Source: Leptolyngbya ohadii IS1
GTDB taxonomy: Bacteria; Cyanobacteriota; Cyanobacteriia; Elainellales; Elainellaceae
Assembly (NCBI RefSeq): GCF_002215035.1
Contig: NZ_NKFP01000006.1
Span: forward strand, 3,253,080 to 3,317,079
DNA: 64,000 nt
Direction: 5' to 3'
The notes under the pieces are model-generated. The model was not told the origin of the DNA, did no database searches, and saw only the letters and a program-made list of their open reading frames with translations. Below are positions 23,053-31,984 of the stretch, piece after piece; within the stretch, counting starts at the first letter, position 1, and each line of letters starts with the position of its first letter. A program made the position numbers and the translations under genes.

Positions 23053-25932
23053 GTGACAGTGACAGAACCCGGAAGCTACAAAGACACAGTTAATTTGCCG
23101 CAAACGAAATTTGATATGCGGGCAAACGCCACGAAGCGCGAACCCGAACTTCAGCAGTTTTGGGCAGACCAGCGAATTTATGAAAAGCTGTCGGAAAGCA
23201 ATCCGGGTGAACCCTTCATTCTGCACGACGGTCCTCCCTACGCCAACGGTGCGCTGCACATTGGGCACGCTCTGAACAAGATCCTCAAGGACACGATTAA
23301 CAAATATCAGCTTTTGCGCGGTCGCAAGGTGCGCTATGTACCGGGCTGGGACTGCCACGGGCTGCCGATCGAGCTAAAAGTGCTGCAAGCCATGAAGCCG
23401 GAGGAGCGGGCACACCTTACCCCGATCGAGCTTCGTCAGCGGGCAAAAAATTGGGCGATCGAGCAGGCACAGCAGCAGGCAACGGGCTTCAAGCGATATG
23501 GCGTATGGGGCGACTGGAGCCATCCCTATCTGACACTGACGCCGGACTATGAGGCGGCACAAATTGGCGTATTTGGGCAAATGGCGCTGAAGGGCTACAT
23601 TTATCGCGGCTTAAAGCCCGTTTACTGGAGTCCCAGTTCCCAAACGGCTCTGGCAGAAGCGGAGCTAGAGTATCCCGATGGTCACACTTCGCGCAGTATC
23701 TACGTGGCGTTTCGAGTGGTCAGTCTGGCGGACAGTGCCGAAGCATTTAAGCCCTATCAGGATGATCTGGGTGTAGCGATCTGGACGACGACCCCCTGGA
23801 CGATTCCCGCAAACCTGGCTGTGGCGGTAAATGGCGATCTGAAATATTCGGTGGTGGAGTCTGCGGACGGTAAACTGCCAACGAAATATCTGATTGTCGC
23901 GACGGAACTGGTCGATCGCCTCTCGAAGCTGTTTGAAACCGAACTGACGGTGAAAGCGACGCTGAAGGGTTCGGAACTGGAGTTTTCTAGCTATCAGCAT
24001 CCGTTGTATGACCGCACTAGCCCGATCGTGGTCGGCGGCGACTATATCACTACGGAGTCTGGTACGGGTCTGGTTCACACCGCTCCCGGTCACGGCATGG
24101 ACGACTTTATTGTGGGTCAGCGGTATGGTCTGTCTGTCCTGTCTCCCGTCGATGATGTGGGCAACTTCACCGCCGAAGCGGGACCGTTTGAGGGGCTGAA
24201 TGTCCTCAAGAACGCGAACGAGGCAATTATCCAGGCGTTAGCCGATGCCCATGCCCTGCTGAAGGAAGAAACCTACGCCCACCGCTATCCCTACGACTGG
24301 CGCACCAAGAAGCCCGTGATCTATCGCGCCACAGAACAGTGGTTCGCTTCGGTAGACGGATTCCGCGAAGAGGCAATGCAGGCGATCGGCGAAGTGCAGT
24401 GGATTCCCGAACAGGGCGAAAACCGGATCACGTCGATGGTGTCGGAGCGATCGGACTGGTGTATCTCTCGCCAGCGAACTTGGGGTGTGCCAATTCCGGT
24501 GTTCTATGACGAAGAAACAAATGAGCCACTTCTGAACGCAGAGACGATCGATCACGTTCAGAAGCTCTTTGCCGAAAAAGGCTCGGATGCCTGGTGGCAA
24601 TTGCCGATCGAGGAACTGCTGCCGGAGTCCTATCGCAACAACGGCAAGACCTACCGCAAGGGCACGGACACAATGGACGTCTGGTTCGATTCCGGGTCAT
24701 CCTGGGCAGCGGTGGCAAAGGCGCGAGGCTTGGGCTATCCGGTGGATATGTACCTGGAAGGTTCTGACCAGCACCGGGGATGGTTCCAGTCCAGCTTGCT
24801 AACCAGTGTGGCGGTAAACGGAACTGCGCCCTACAAAACGGTTCTGACTCACGGCTTCACCCTGGACGAACAGGGACGCAAGATGAGCAAATCTCTGGGC
24901 AACGTGGTCGATCCGGCGATCGTGATCGAAGGCGGCAAGAACCAGAAAGAGGAGCCTCCCTACGGAGCGGATGTGCTGCGGCTGTGGGTATCGTCGGTGG
25001 ACTACTCTTCGGATGTGTCCGTGGGTAAGAACATCCTGAAGCAAATGGCGGATGTGTACCGCAAGATCCGCAACACGGCGAGATTCCTGCTGGGCAACCT
25101 GCATGACTTCGATCCGGCAAAGAACTCCGTGTCCTACGACCAGCTTCCCGAACTCGATCGCTATCTGCTGCACCGCATGACCAAAGTATTTGCCGAAGTC
25201 ACCGATGCCTACGATACCTATCAGTTCTATCGCTTCTTCCAGACCGTGCAAAATTTCTGCGTGGTCGATCTGTCGAACTTCTATCTGGATATCGCGAAGG
25301 ATCGGCTTTACATCAGCGCAGCAAACTCTCCCCGCCGTCGAAGCTGTCAGACCGTGCTGGCGATCGCCCTGGAAAATCTGGCTCGATCGATCGCTCCCGT
25401 ACTATCTCACTTGGCGGAAGACATCTGGCAGGCAATTCCCTACTCGACTCCGTACCAGTCTGTGTTTGAGGCTGGTTGGGTGCAAGTGGAGGCAGGCTGG
25501 AAACAACCCCCACTGGCAGGCAAATGGGAGCAGCTGCGCGAAATCCGCGATCAGGTAAACCGAGTTCTAGAAAAGGCGCGATCGGATAAGACGATCGGCT
25601 CTTCCCTGGAAGCGAAAGTTCTCCTCTACGTGGGCGATCTGGAACTGCGGCAAGCAATGGCAGAAATGAACCCGCCAGACAGTCTGCTGGGCAATGGCGT
25701 AGACGAACTGCGCTACCTGCTGATTACTTCTCAGGTGGAGCTATTGGATAATCCTGCACCCCTGGCGGATCTGAAATACCAGTCACAAACGGATGGCTTG
25801 GGAATCGGTGTAGCCGATGCAGATGGAGAAAAGTGCGATCGCTGCTGGAACTACTCGCTTCAGGTGGGTAAGTCCTCGCTGCATCCTCTCCTGTGCGAAC
25901 GGTGTATTCCTGCCCTCGACGGCAAATTTTAA
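23053..25932 (+). CDS. ileS: Isoleucyl-tRNA synthetase
   Basis: A 959-residue class I synthetase that charges tRNA-Ile. It has the HIGH motif (PPYANGALHIGHALNK, about residue 62), the editing domain (TTTPWTIPANLAV), the KMSKS motif (GRKMSKSLGN, about 612) and a C-terminal zinc module (KCDRCWNY and LCERCIP, four cysteines), which identifies the bacterial IleS type. The start is a GTG at 23053, giving the usual cyanobacterial N-terminus. It is followed after 15 bp by the chelatase gene and probably co-transcribed with it. Confidence 0.97.
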   Translation: MTVTEPGSYKDTVNLPQTKFDMRANATKREPELQQFWADQRIYEKLSESNPGEPFILHDGPPYANGALHIGHALNKILKDTINKYQLLRGRKVRYVPGWDCHGLPIELKVLQAMKPEERAHLTPIELRQRAKNWAIEQAQQQATGFKRYGVWGDWSHPYLTLTPDYEAAQIGVFGQMALKGYIYRGLKPVYWSPSSQTALAEAELEYPDGHTSRSIYVAFRVVSLADSAEAFKPYQDDLGVAIWTTTPWTIPANLAVAVNGDLKYSVVESADGKLPTKYLIVATELVDRLSKLFETELTVKATLKGSELEFSSYQHPLYDRTSPIVVGGDYITTESGTGLVHTAPGHGMDDFIVGQRYGLSVLSPVDDVGNFTAEAGPFEGLNVLKNANEAIIQALADAHALLKEETYAHRYPYDWRTKKPVIYRATEQWFASVDGFREEAMQAIGEVQWIPEQGENRITSMVSERSDWCISRQRTWGVPIPVFYDEETNEPLLNAETIDHVQKLFAEKGSDAWWQLPIEELLPESYRNNGKTYRKGTDTMDVWFDSGSSWAAVAKARGLGYPVDMYLEGSDQHRGWFQSSLLTSVAVNGTAPYKTVLTHGFTLDEQGRKMSKSLGNVVDPAIVIEGGKNQKEEPPYGADVLRLWVSSVDYSSDVSVGKNILKQMADVYRKIRNTARFLLGNLHDFDPAKNSVSYDQLPELDRYLLHRMTKVFAEVTDAYDTYQFYRFFQTVQNFCVVDLSNFYLDIAKDRLYISAANSPRRRSCQTVLAIALENLARSIAPVLSHLAEDIWQAIPYSTPYQSVFEAGWVQVEAGWKQPPLAGKWEQLREIRDQVNRVLEKARSDKTIGSSLEAKVLLYVGDLELRQAMAEMNPPDSLLGNGVDELRYLLITSQVELLDNPAPLADLKYQSQTDGLGIGVADADGEKCDRCWNYSLQVGKSSLHPLLCERCIPALDGKF

Positions 25933-25947
25933 GGTAAATCCCAATCT

Positions 25948-26676
25948 GTGAATTCGACCTTTTCTGATGCCGCCTGCCTGCTGGTCACACACGGAAGCCG
26001 CGACCCGCGTCCGGAAATTGCGCTGGATCATCTCGTCAAGCTGATGTCCGATCGATCGCCCAATTATCTGATCGGCACGGCTCAACTTGAACTGGCTCCC
26101 GAACCGCTGCACCAGCAGATTCTTCGTTTTGCCCAGCTTGCGATCGATCGCGGCAAGACCCGTCTGCAAATTCTGCCGCTGTTTTTGCTGGCAGGGGTTC
26201 ACGTAATGGAGGACATTCCCGCCGAGGTGGCGCTAGCCCGATCGAAGCAGTTGGATTTGGCGATCGAGATTCTGCCTCATACCGGACAGCACCCGGACTT
26301 CTGGAAACTGCTGATCAATCCCGTCGATGAAATTGGCACCTCTCCCCACGCCGGAAAAATTTTGCTGGCACACGGCAGTCGGCGCGAGGGAGCGAATCAG
26401 CCGATCGTCCAAATCGCGGCTCAGCTTAGAGCAATGCCTGCCTTCTGGTCAGTCGAACCCAATCTCGAAACTCAGGCGACAAATCTGATCCGGCAGGGCT
26501 GTCAGGAAATTTGCGTTTTGCCCTACTTTCTGTTTGAAGGCGGCATCACCGATGCAATCGAACAGCAGGTACAGCAAATTGCCCAGCAGTTTCCCTACGT
26601 GAAGTTGCATTTGGGGAGGGCGATCGGCGCAAGTCCAGCCCTGGCAGATTTTTTGCTTGCCTTAATCGATCGCTAG
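25948..26676 (+). CDS. Sirohydrochlorin chelatase (CbiX/SirB type)
   Basis: A 242-residue class II chelatase with two homologous halves, each with the CbiX metal-site pattern: LVTHGSRDPRPE at the start and LLAHGSRREGANQP at about residue 138. It also has ILPLFLLAGVHVMEDIP and VLPYFLFEGGITDAI. It inserts Fe2+ (siroheme) or Co2+ (cobamide) into sirohydrochlorin in the cytoplasm. The GTG at 25948 is the only good start, 15 bp after ileS. A dispersed palindromic repeat follows directly and may end the transcript. Confidence 0.88.
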   Translation: MNSTFSDAACLLVTHGSRDPRPEIALDHLVKLMSDRSPNYLIGTAQLELAPEPLHQQILRFAQLAIDRGKTRLQILPLFLLAGVHVMEDIPAEVALARSKQLDLAIEILPHTGQHPDFWKLLINPVDEIGTSPHAGKILLAHGSRREGANQPIVQIAAQLRAMPAFWSVEPNLETQATNLIRQGCQEICVLPYFLFEGGITDAIEQQVQQIAQQFPYVKLHLGRAIGASPALADFLLALIDR

Positions 26677-26688
26677 GTTAATTCTGGT

Positions 26689-26830
26689 GTTCAAGCTCAG
26701 CCTGGGTACTCTGGAATGTGGCTCTGCTGCCCATGACATAACCTATAACATAGAGGAGGCAGAGCCTCTCATTAGTATTCCAACGCAGAGCATTGGAACA
26801 AGAGGAACGCAGAGCATTGGAACAAGAAGG
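26689..26830. repeat. Dispersed palindromic intergenic repeat, copy 2
   Basis: Same blocks in the same order as 20048-20155: GTTCAAGCTCAGCCTG, GGCTCTGCTGC, GGAGGCAGAGCCTC and ATTCCAACGCAGAGCATTGGAAC. The terminal block is duplicated here (GGAACGCAGAGCATTGGAAC again at about 26805-26823). Confidence 0.8.
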
Positions 26831-26847
26831 ACTATCCTGATTGACTC

Positions 26848-29103
26848 CTAACTGACGATCGATTGACTGGTGTGAGGGTTTGGGAGTTCTGCCGCCAGGT
26901 TGGGAGAAGGCTTGGCAAACAGAAAACCCTGCCCGTACTCACAGCGCAGTGCCTTCAATTGGGCAAGCTGTTTGGGGGTTTCAATACCCTCGGCGATCAC
27001 CTCCATGCCCAAATTCCAGGCAAGGGTGATAATCGTCCGCACGATCGCCAACTGTTCCCCATCCTGATCGATTTTGCTGATAAACGATCGATCAATCTTC
27101 AGTGTATCAATGGGCAGACGGTGTAAATAGCTGAGCGACGAGTAGCCCGTGCCAAAATCATCGATCGCCAACTGGACGCCAATTTGCCGCAGCTGATTCA
27201 GAATGGCGATCGCCAGTTCCGCATTTTCCATCAGCACCGTTTCTGTAATTTCCAGCTTGAGCTGCTCTGCCAGCAGTCCCGTCTCTTGAAGCACTTGACG
27301 CACCTCTTCCGTAATTTGCGGGCTAAACTGCCTGCCGGAAAGATTCACATGAACCACGAGCAGGTTTTTCATGCCTGCCTCAGACTGCCACTGGCTCAAC
27401 TGGCGACAGGCTTCCCGCAACACCCAGCTGCCGATCGGCACAATCAAACCCGTCTCCTCGGCAAGCGGAATAAACTCGGCTGGAGAAATCAAGCCCCGCT
27501 GAGGATGATGCCACCGCACCAGCGCTTCTACCCCCATTACCTGACGAGTTCGGAGAGACACGATCGGCTGGTAGTGCAGGCAGAGTTCCTGCCGTTCAAC
27601 GGCTCGGCGCAGATCGGTTTCCAGCTGAAGCAGCGCCATCGCGTTCCTGTGCATACCGGGCTGAAAAATTTCATAGCGTCCCCGTCCCTGAGCCTTTGCC
27701 CGGTACATGGCAATATCGGCATCGCGCAGCACATCTTCCGGCTGGTCATAGCCCACCGTACTGAGGGCAATTCCGATACTGGCTGCCGTGTAAACCTCGT
27801 GCCCCTCCAGCAGAAACGACTCCGATAACTCCACCTGAATTCGATCGGCAACGGTCATCGCTGTGTGGACATCCCTCACTTCCTCCAGCAGCACCACAAA
27901 CTCATCGCCCCCCAGCCGAGCGATCGTATCGGTTGGACGCAGGCAGTGAAGAAACCGACGGGCAATCGCAACCAGAAGCTGATCGCCAATCATGTGTCCC
28001 AGGCTGTCATTGATGACCTTAAAGCGATCGAGGTCAATAAACAGCACGGCAAACATGAGGTTTGAATTTCGTCGCACCACTTCAATTGCCCGCCGCATTC
28101 GCTCAGTCAGCAGCACTCGATTCGGTAGTCCCGTCAGGGTGTCATAGAAGGCATCGTGGATCAGCTTATCCCTTGCCTGCTTCCATGCCGTCATGTCCGT
28201 CTGCGAACCTGCAATCCGGGTTGCCTGCCCTGCCCCATCCCGCACCGCCAGCCCCCGACTGAGCATCCAGCGAAAGCTCCCATCCCGATGCTGCATCCGA
28301 TACTCACACTCAAAGTGCGTTGTTTCTCCCGTAACATGGGCTGCGATCTGCCGCTTTAGCAGGTACAAATCCTCTGGATGAACTCGATCGAACCATTCCT
28401 CAAGCCGATCGCAAACCTCATGGGGTTCGTGTCCCAGCATCGTTTTCCAGCGGGGCGAGAAATAGACCTGATTGGTTTGAAGATTCCAGTCCCAGATGCC
28501 GTCATTTGCTCCCTGCATTGCCAGAGAATAGCGCTCCTCACTTTCGGAAAGGGAGGATTTGGCGCTTGCCGTCGTCTGCACGATCGCCTGACTGAGCCGA
28601 TTCTTCTCCGCGATTATCTCTCGTAGCTGAATCCGGGTGTGATGCTGCTCCAGGACGTAGCGAATCGATCGAGCCAGCAGCGACGCATTCAGTTCGGTTT
28701 TTGGCAGGTAGTCGTCTGCTCCTGCCTTTCGAGCCGGCTGAGCAACTGCAAAATCATCGATCGCCGCAGGGTCTACCGGAAAATCTGTGCAGCCCATCTG
28801 GAAGTCCTGCGAGCCGCTGTTCTGTCCTTCCAATACAATCACTGGTGCATCACAGCCTTTCGCGATCGCTTCGCGCAGCAGATCCAGCCCAGAGCTTGCC
28901 GCCTCACCCCCAGAACCCAACTGCTCGTCCACCAGATAGAGGTCGTGACAGTTCTGCGCCATCTGCGTTAAAGCATCGGCATGGCTTTTTGCTCGCTCCA
29001 GCTTGAACTCCCTGTCCTTAATAGCCTGGAGTAGACCGCAGGTAATGAGGTAATCCTCCTCATCGTCCTCAACGATAAGAACCCGAATCACAGGGTGAAC
29101 CAT
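26848..29103 (-). CDS. Response regulator with PAS, GGDEF and EAL domains (cyclic di-GMP turnover)
   Basis: A 751-residue protein. Receiver (1-160) with the acidic VEDDEED and phospho-acceptor Asp (about 57, LVDEQLG). PAS/PAC (about 190-310). GGDEF domain with intact RLGGDEF (about 396) and an I-site RPTD five residues upstream, so it should make c-di-GMP with product inhibition. EAL domain (about 524) with GVEALVRW, LEITETVL, AIDDFGTGYSS, KIDRSFI and AEGIET, so hydrolysis is also possible. The receiver has an unusual insertion of about 30 residues between ...VIVLEGQN and KAGADDYLPK. No membrane segments, so a cytoplasmic signalling enzyme. Partner kinase not adjacent. Confidence 0.92.
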   Translation of the reverse strand: MVHPVIRVLIVEDDEEDYLITCGLLQAIKDREFKLERAKSHADALTQMAQNCHDLYLVDEQLGSGGEAASSGLDLLREAIAKGCDAPVIVLEGQNSGSQDFQMGCTDFPVDPAAIDDFAVAQPARKAGADDYLPKTELNASLLARSIRYVLEQHHTRIQLREIIAEKNRLSQAIVQTTASAKSSLSESEERYSLAMQGANDGIWDWNLQTNQVYFSPRWKTMLGHEPHEVCDRLEEWFDRVHPEDLYLLKRQIAAHVTGETTHFECEYRMQHRDGSFRWMLSRGLAVRDGAGQATRIAGSQTDMTAWKQARDKLIHDAFYDTLTGLPNRVLLTERMRRAIEVVRRNSNLMFAVLFIDLDRFKVINDSLGHMIGDQLLVAIARRFLHCLRPTDTIARLGGDEFVVLLEEVRDVHTAMTVADRIQVELSESFLLEGHEVYTAASIGIALSTVGYDQPEDVLRDADIAMYRAKAQGRGRYEIFQPGMHRNAMALLQLETDLRRAVERQELCLHYQPIVSLRTRQVMGVEALVRWHHPQRGLISPAEFIPLAEETGLIVPIGSWVLREACRQLSQWQSEAGMKNLLVVHVNLSGRQFSPQITEEVRQVLQETGLLAEQLKLEITETVLMENAELAIAILNQLRQIGVQLAIDDFGTGYSSLSYLHRLPIDTLKIDRSFISKIDQDGEQLAIVRTIITLAWNLGMEVIAEGIETPKQLAQLKALRCEYGQGFLFAKPSPNLAAELPNPHTSQSIVS

Positions 29104-29234
29104 GATGATGCCTGTTAACTCGATTAAGTGTTTTTTAAACAGATAGAAAACTGGAGATCAAAGAAATTGAGCAAAAATAGCCTAATTCCTAGCTTTCCCC
29201 CGCTTGGGCTGGAATGCACGCCTGGATATTGAAG

Positions 29235-29305
29235 TTTACAGAAATGGGCTTGCAGAAATGAGCTTACAGACATGGGCTTACAGACACAGGCATTACAGAC
29301 ATGAG
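29235..29305. repeat. Five tandem 14-15-bp repeats upstream of the GGDEF/EAL gene
   Basis: Units: TTTACAGAAATGGG, CTTGCAGAAATGAG, CTTACAGACATGGG, CTTACAGACACAGG and CATTACAGACATGAG. They lie about 130-200 bp upstream of the 29103 start, in its likely promoter region and downstream of nanE. Confidence 0.85.
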
Positions 29306-29376
29306 CTTTGCCCATCCCCAAAGTTGGGACATTCCTCCGGAAAGGTTCTGCTCTCCTGCTCAGAAGACCTGTCCGC

Positions 29377-30099
29377 TCAAGCAGAGCTGTCCGTCCCAGA
29401 ACGATCAATAACAGAATCGTGGATTGCCGATTGGTAGGACTGTACCAGCGCATCAACGCCTGTAATTGCAGTGCCCACGACGATCGCAAAGGCTCCTCGC
29501 TGCAATGCTGCCTGTGCCATCTGGGGGGAAGCAATGCCGCCCTCACAAATAACCGGAATCGACAGGCGATCGACCATCTGGCTCAGCAGATCGAACCCCG
29601 GCGGCTGGCAGTGCTGGGTCGTAGACGTATAGCCATACAGCGTTGTGCCCACCAAGTCGGCTCCGGCTTCGGCGGCTTGCAGGGCGGCTTCTAGCGTATC
29701 GACATCTGCCATCACCGCTTTGCCCAGCTCATTGTGAATGCGATCGATCAGTTGAGCAACGGTGGTTCCCTGGGGATGATCGCGGAGCGTGGCATCAATG
29801 GCAATAATCTCCGCGCCTGCGACTGCAACGGCTTTAGCGTCTTCAAACTGGGGCGTAATGTAAACCTCGTAGCCCGGAATCTGTCGCTTCCACAATCCAA
29901 TAATCGGAACACGCACCCGCTGCCGGACTGCCTCAATGTGAGCAGGCGTATCGATCCGCACCCCGATCGCCCCTCGATGAACGGCTGCCTGTGCCATTGC
30001 CGCGATAACCATTGGATCGTGTAACGGAGAATCGACGGGAGCCTGACAGGAGACGATCAGACCGCCCGCAAGGGACTGAACAGCAGCGGCAGCAGACAT
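29377..30099 (-). CDS. nanE: Putative N-acetylmannosamine-6-phosphate 2-epimerase
   Basis: A 240-residue (beta/alpha)8 protein with NanE landmarks: GLIVSCQAP at the start, IGVRIDTPAHI, PIIGLWKR, ITPQFEDA, IIAIDATLRDHP (catalytic Lys/Asp region), VMADVDTLEAALQAAEAGADLVGTTLYGYT and VICEGGIASP. It converts ManNAc-6-P to GlcNAc-6-P in amino-sugar catabolism. No sialic acid lyase or ManNAc kinase gene is near, but a glucokinase gene is divergently transcribed 170 bp away, which hints at a shared hexose/amino-sugar role (inference). Confidence 0.88.
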   Translation of the reverse strand: MSAAAAVQSLAGGLIVSCQAPVDSPLHDPMVIAAMAQAAVHRGAIGVRIDTPAHIEAVRQRVRVPIIGLWKRQIPGYEVYITPQFEDAKAVAVAGAEIIAIDATLRDHPQGTTVAQLIDRIHNELGKAVMADVDTLEAALQAAEAGADLVGTTLYGYTSTTQHCQPPGFDLLSQMVDRLSIPVICEGGIASPQMAQAALQRGAFAIVVGTAITGVDALVQSYQSAIHDSVIDRSGTDSSA

Positions 30100-30269
30100 A
30101 AATAAAATTAGGCGAGGGATAGGCGAGGGAATCGGAAAAAGCGTGTTTAATGTAACTAGATTTTAAACTTTAGAGGGTCACAGTTCGACCGCAACTTGGC
30201 GTACTGTGCTTTTGCTTTGAATAGCTCTACTCCTTGATCACCCTTTGATTACTCTAATTCTCACGCATC

Positions 30270-31325
30270 ATGACTCAAATTCTGGCAGGCGATACGGGCG
30301 GTACCAAGACCCTCCTCAAGTTAGTCGAAGCTGGGCCAGGGGCATCACAAACGGGGCTAACGTTTAACGTTCTCTACTCCGAACGGTTTACCAGCCGCGA
30401 GTTTGATGATCTAGTGCCGCTAGTGCGTCGGTTTCTAGCCAATGCAGAAGGGGCGATCGGCTCTAAGCCCAATCCGCAGAAAGCCTGTTTTTCGATCGCG
30501 GGTCCGGTCGTGAACAATACCTGCGATGTCACCAACCTGTCCTGGATTTTGAGTGCCGATCGGCTCCAGCACGATTTATCGATCGATCGCATCAGCCTGA
30601 TCAATGATTTTGCCGCCGTAGGACACGGAATTGAGGCACTGGAACCTGGCGACATTTTGACGTTGCAGGAGGGAATCCATGATGCCAATGCCCCGATCGC
30701 CGTCATCGGAGCCGGAACGGGACTCGGACAGGGGTTTGTGATTCGTCAGGGCAGCCACTATCAGGTGTTTGGCACGGAGGGCGGTCACGCAGATTTTGCG
30801 CCGCGATCGGAGATGGAGTTTGCGCTGCTCAAGTACCTGCGCGATAAGCATGAGCTGAGCCGAATTTCGGTGGAGCGGGTGGTTTCCGGGATGGGCATTA
30901 CGGCAATCTATCAGTTTTTGCGCGATCGCCAGTGCAGCGTCGAGTCGCCGGAAATTGCCCAGGCAATCCGCACCTGGGAGCAGGAGGCAGGCAAATCTGA
31001 GAAGTCGGTCGATCCGGGGGCAGTGATTGGCAAGGCGGCGGCGGAAAAACGCGATCTGCTCTGCGAGGAAACCATGGAATTCTTTGTGGCGGCATACGGT
31101 GCAGAAGCAGGCAATCTGGCACTGAAACTTCTACCCTACGGCGGGCTGTACATTGCGGGCGGGGTTGCCGCGAAAAATCTGGAAATCATGAAGTCTGGTA
31201 TTTTTCTGCGGGCAATGTGCGATAAGGGCAGAATGCGTCCGCTGATGGAGCGTGTCCCCGTTCACCTGATTTTGAATGAGCAGGTGGGTTTACTGGGGGC
31301 TGCGCTGATCGCCGCTCGGCTGTAG
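30270..31325 (+). CDS. glk: Glucokinase
   Basis: A 351-residue enzyme of the bacterial Glk family (ROK-unrelated). The ATP phosphate loop GDTGGTKTLL is at the N-terminus, followed by ACFSIAGPVVNNTCDVTNLSW, LINDFAAVGHGI, AVIGAGTGLGQGF and the substrate-site FGTEGGHADFAPRS. It phosphorylates glucose to glucose-6-phosphate. The strong start ATG at 30270 is close to the first strand. Divergent from nanE. Confidence 0.95.
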   Translation: MTQILAGDTGGTKTLLKLVEAGPGASQTGLTFNVLYSERFTSREFDDLVPLVRRFLANAEGAIGSKPNPQKACFSIAGPVVNNTCDVTNLSWILSADRLQHDLSIDRISLINDFAAVGHGIEALEPGDILTLQEGIHDANAPIAVIGAGTGLGQGFVIRQGSHYQVFGTEGGHADFAPRSEMEFALLKYLRDKHELSRISVERVVSGMGITAIYQFLRDRQCSVESPEIAQAIRTWEQEAGKSEKSVDPGAVIGKAAAEKRDLLCEETMEFFVAAYGAEAGNLALKLLPYGGLYIAGGVAAKNLEIMKSGIFLRAMCDKGRMRPLMERVPVHLILNEQVGLLGAALIAARL

Positions 31326-31394
31326 GGATCACCTTTAAGATCGACATAGGGATCACCTATGGAAATCCCCCTTAGGATCGATCGCTGCCGTATC

Positions 31395-31865
31395 TCAGTC
31401 CTGGTTATCTTCTAGCGATCCCGTTCCGGAGGAAGCCTGCACCGATCCAGATGTCATCGCCGGACTGGAGAAGCAGTACAGTACCTGTCCTTCCGCTGTG
31501 GTTTTGAACTGAGCGTCAAAATCGATCGCCTTCTGGTGAAGAAATTTCTTTGCTGCTGCCGTAGGAAGCTGGGTTTCCATGGCAAAATCCAGGGCGGTGA
31601 ATTCGCCGTGATGCTGCCGCACCATCCGGTAGAAAATTTTGTCAAGGTATTCTTCCCTTGCCTGCCGTGCCGCTTCCTGTTCCTGTTGCCGTTGCTGTCG
31701 CCACTGCCAGACTTTCCAGCCGCCATAGCCGAGCGCCCCCAGCAGGAGAAAAGGCAGCAAGAGCTTGAGCAGCACGATCGCCAAAGCAAGTGCAAACAGA
31801 CCCAGCAGCAGGGTTTTGGGGGAGGACTTGGAAGCTGTGCGGAAGCGATAGAGACGGGGGGGCAT
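31395..31865 (-). CDS. Hypothetical membrane-anchored protein, 156 aa
   Basis: A basic N-terminus, then one or two adjacent hydrophobic helices (LLLGLFALALAIVLLKLLLPFLLLGALGY; about residues 19-47), a Gln/Arg-rich coiled-coil (KVWQWRQQRQQEQEAARQAREEY) and a small C-terminal domain of about 70 residues. That domain reads like a winged helix (FTALDFAMETQLPTAAAKKFLHQKA). Such proteins are conserved in cyanobacteria without a known role. It lies convergent to glk. Confidence 0.6.
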   Translation of the reverse strand: MPPRLYRFRTASKSSPKTLLLGLFALALAIVLLKLLLPFLLLGALGYGGWKVWQWRQQRQQEQEAARQAREEYLDKIFYRMVRQHHGEFTALDFAMETQLPTAAAKKFLHQKAIDFDAQFKTTAEGQVLYCFSSPAMTSGSVQASSGTGSLEDNQD

Positions 31866-31984
31866 AGAGGTTTCGGGGATTCGGATATTGGCTTGAGAGT
31901 GACTGGATATTGATCTGATCCTATCTTGCCTTCCCGATGTCCGGCATCTTCTAACTTTAGGTTTACCCCAGGTTTATCCCAGGT

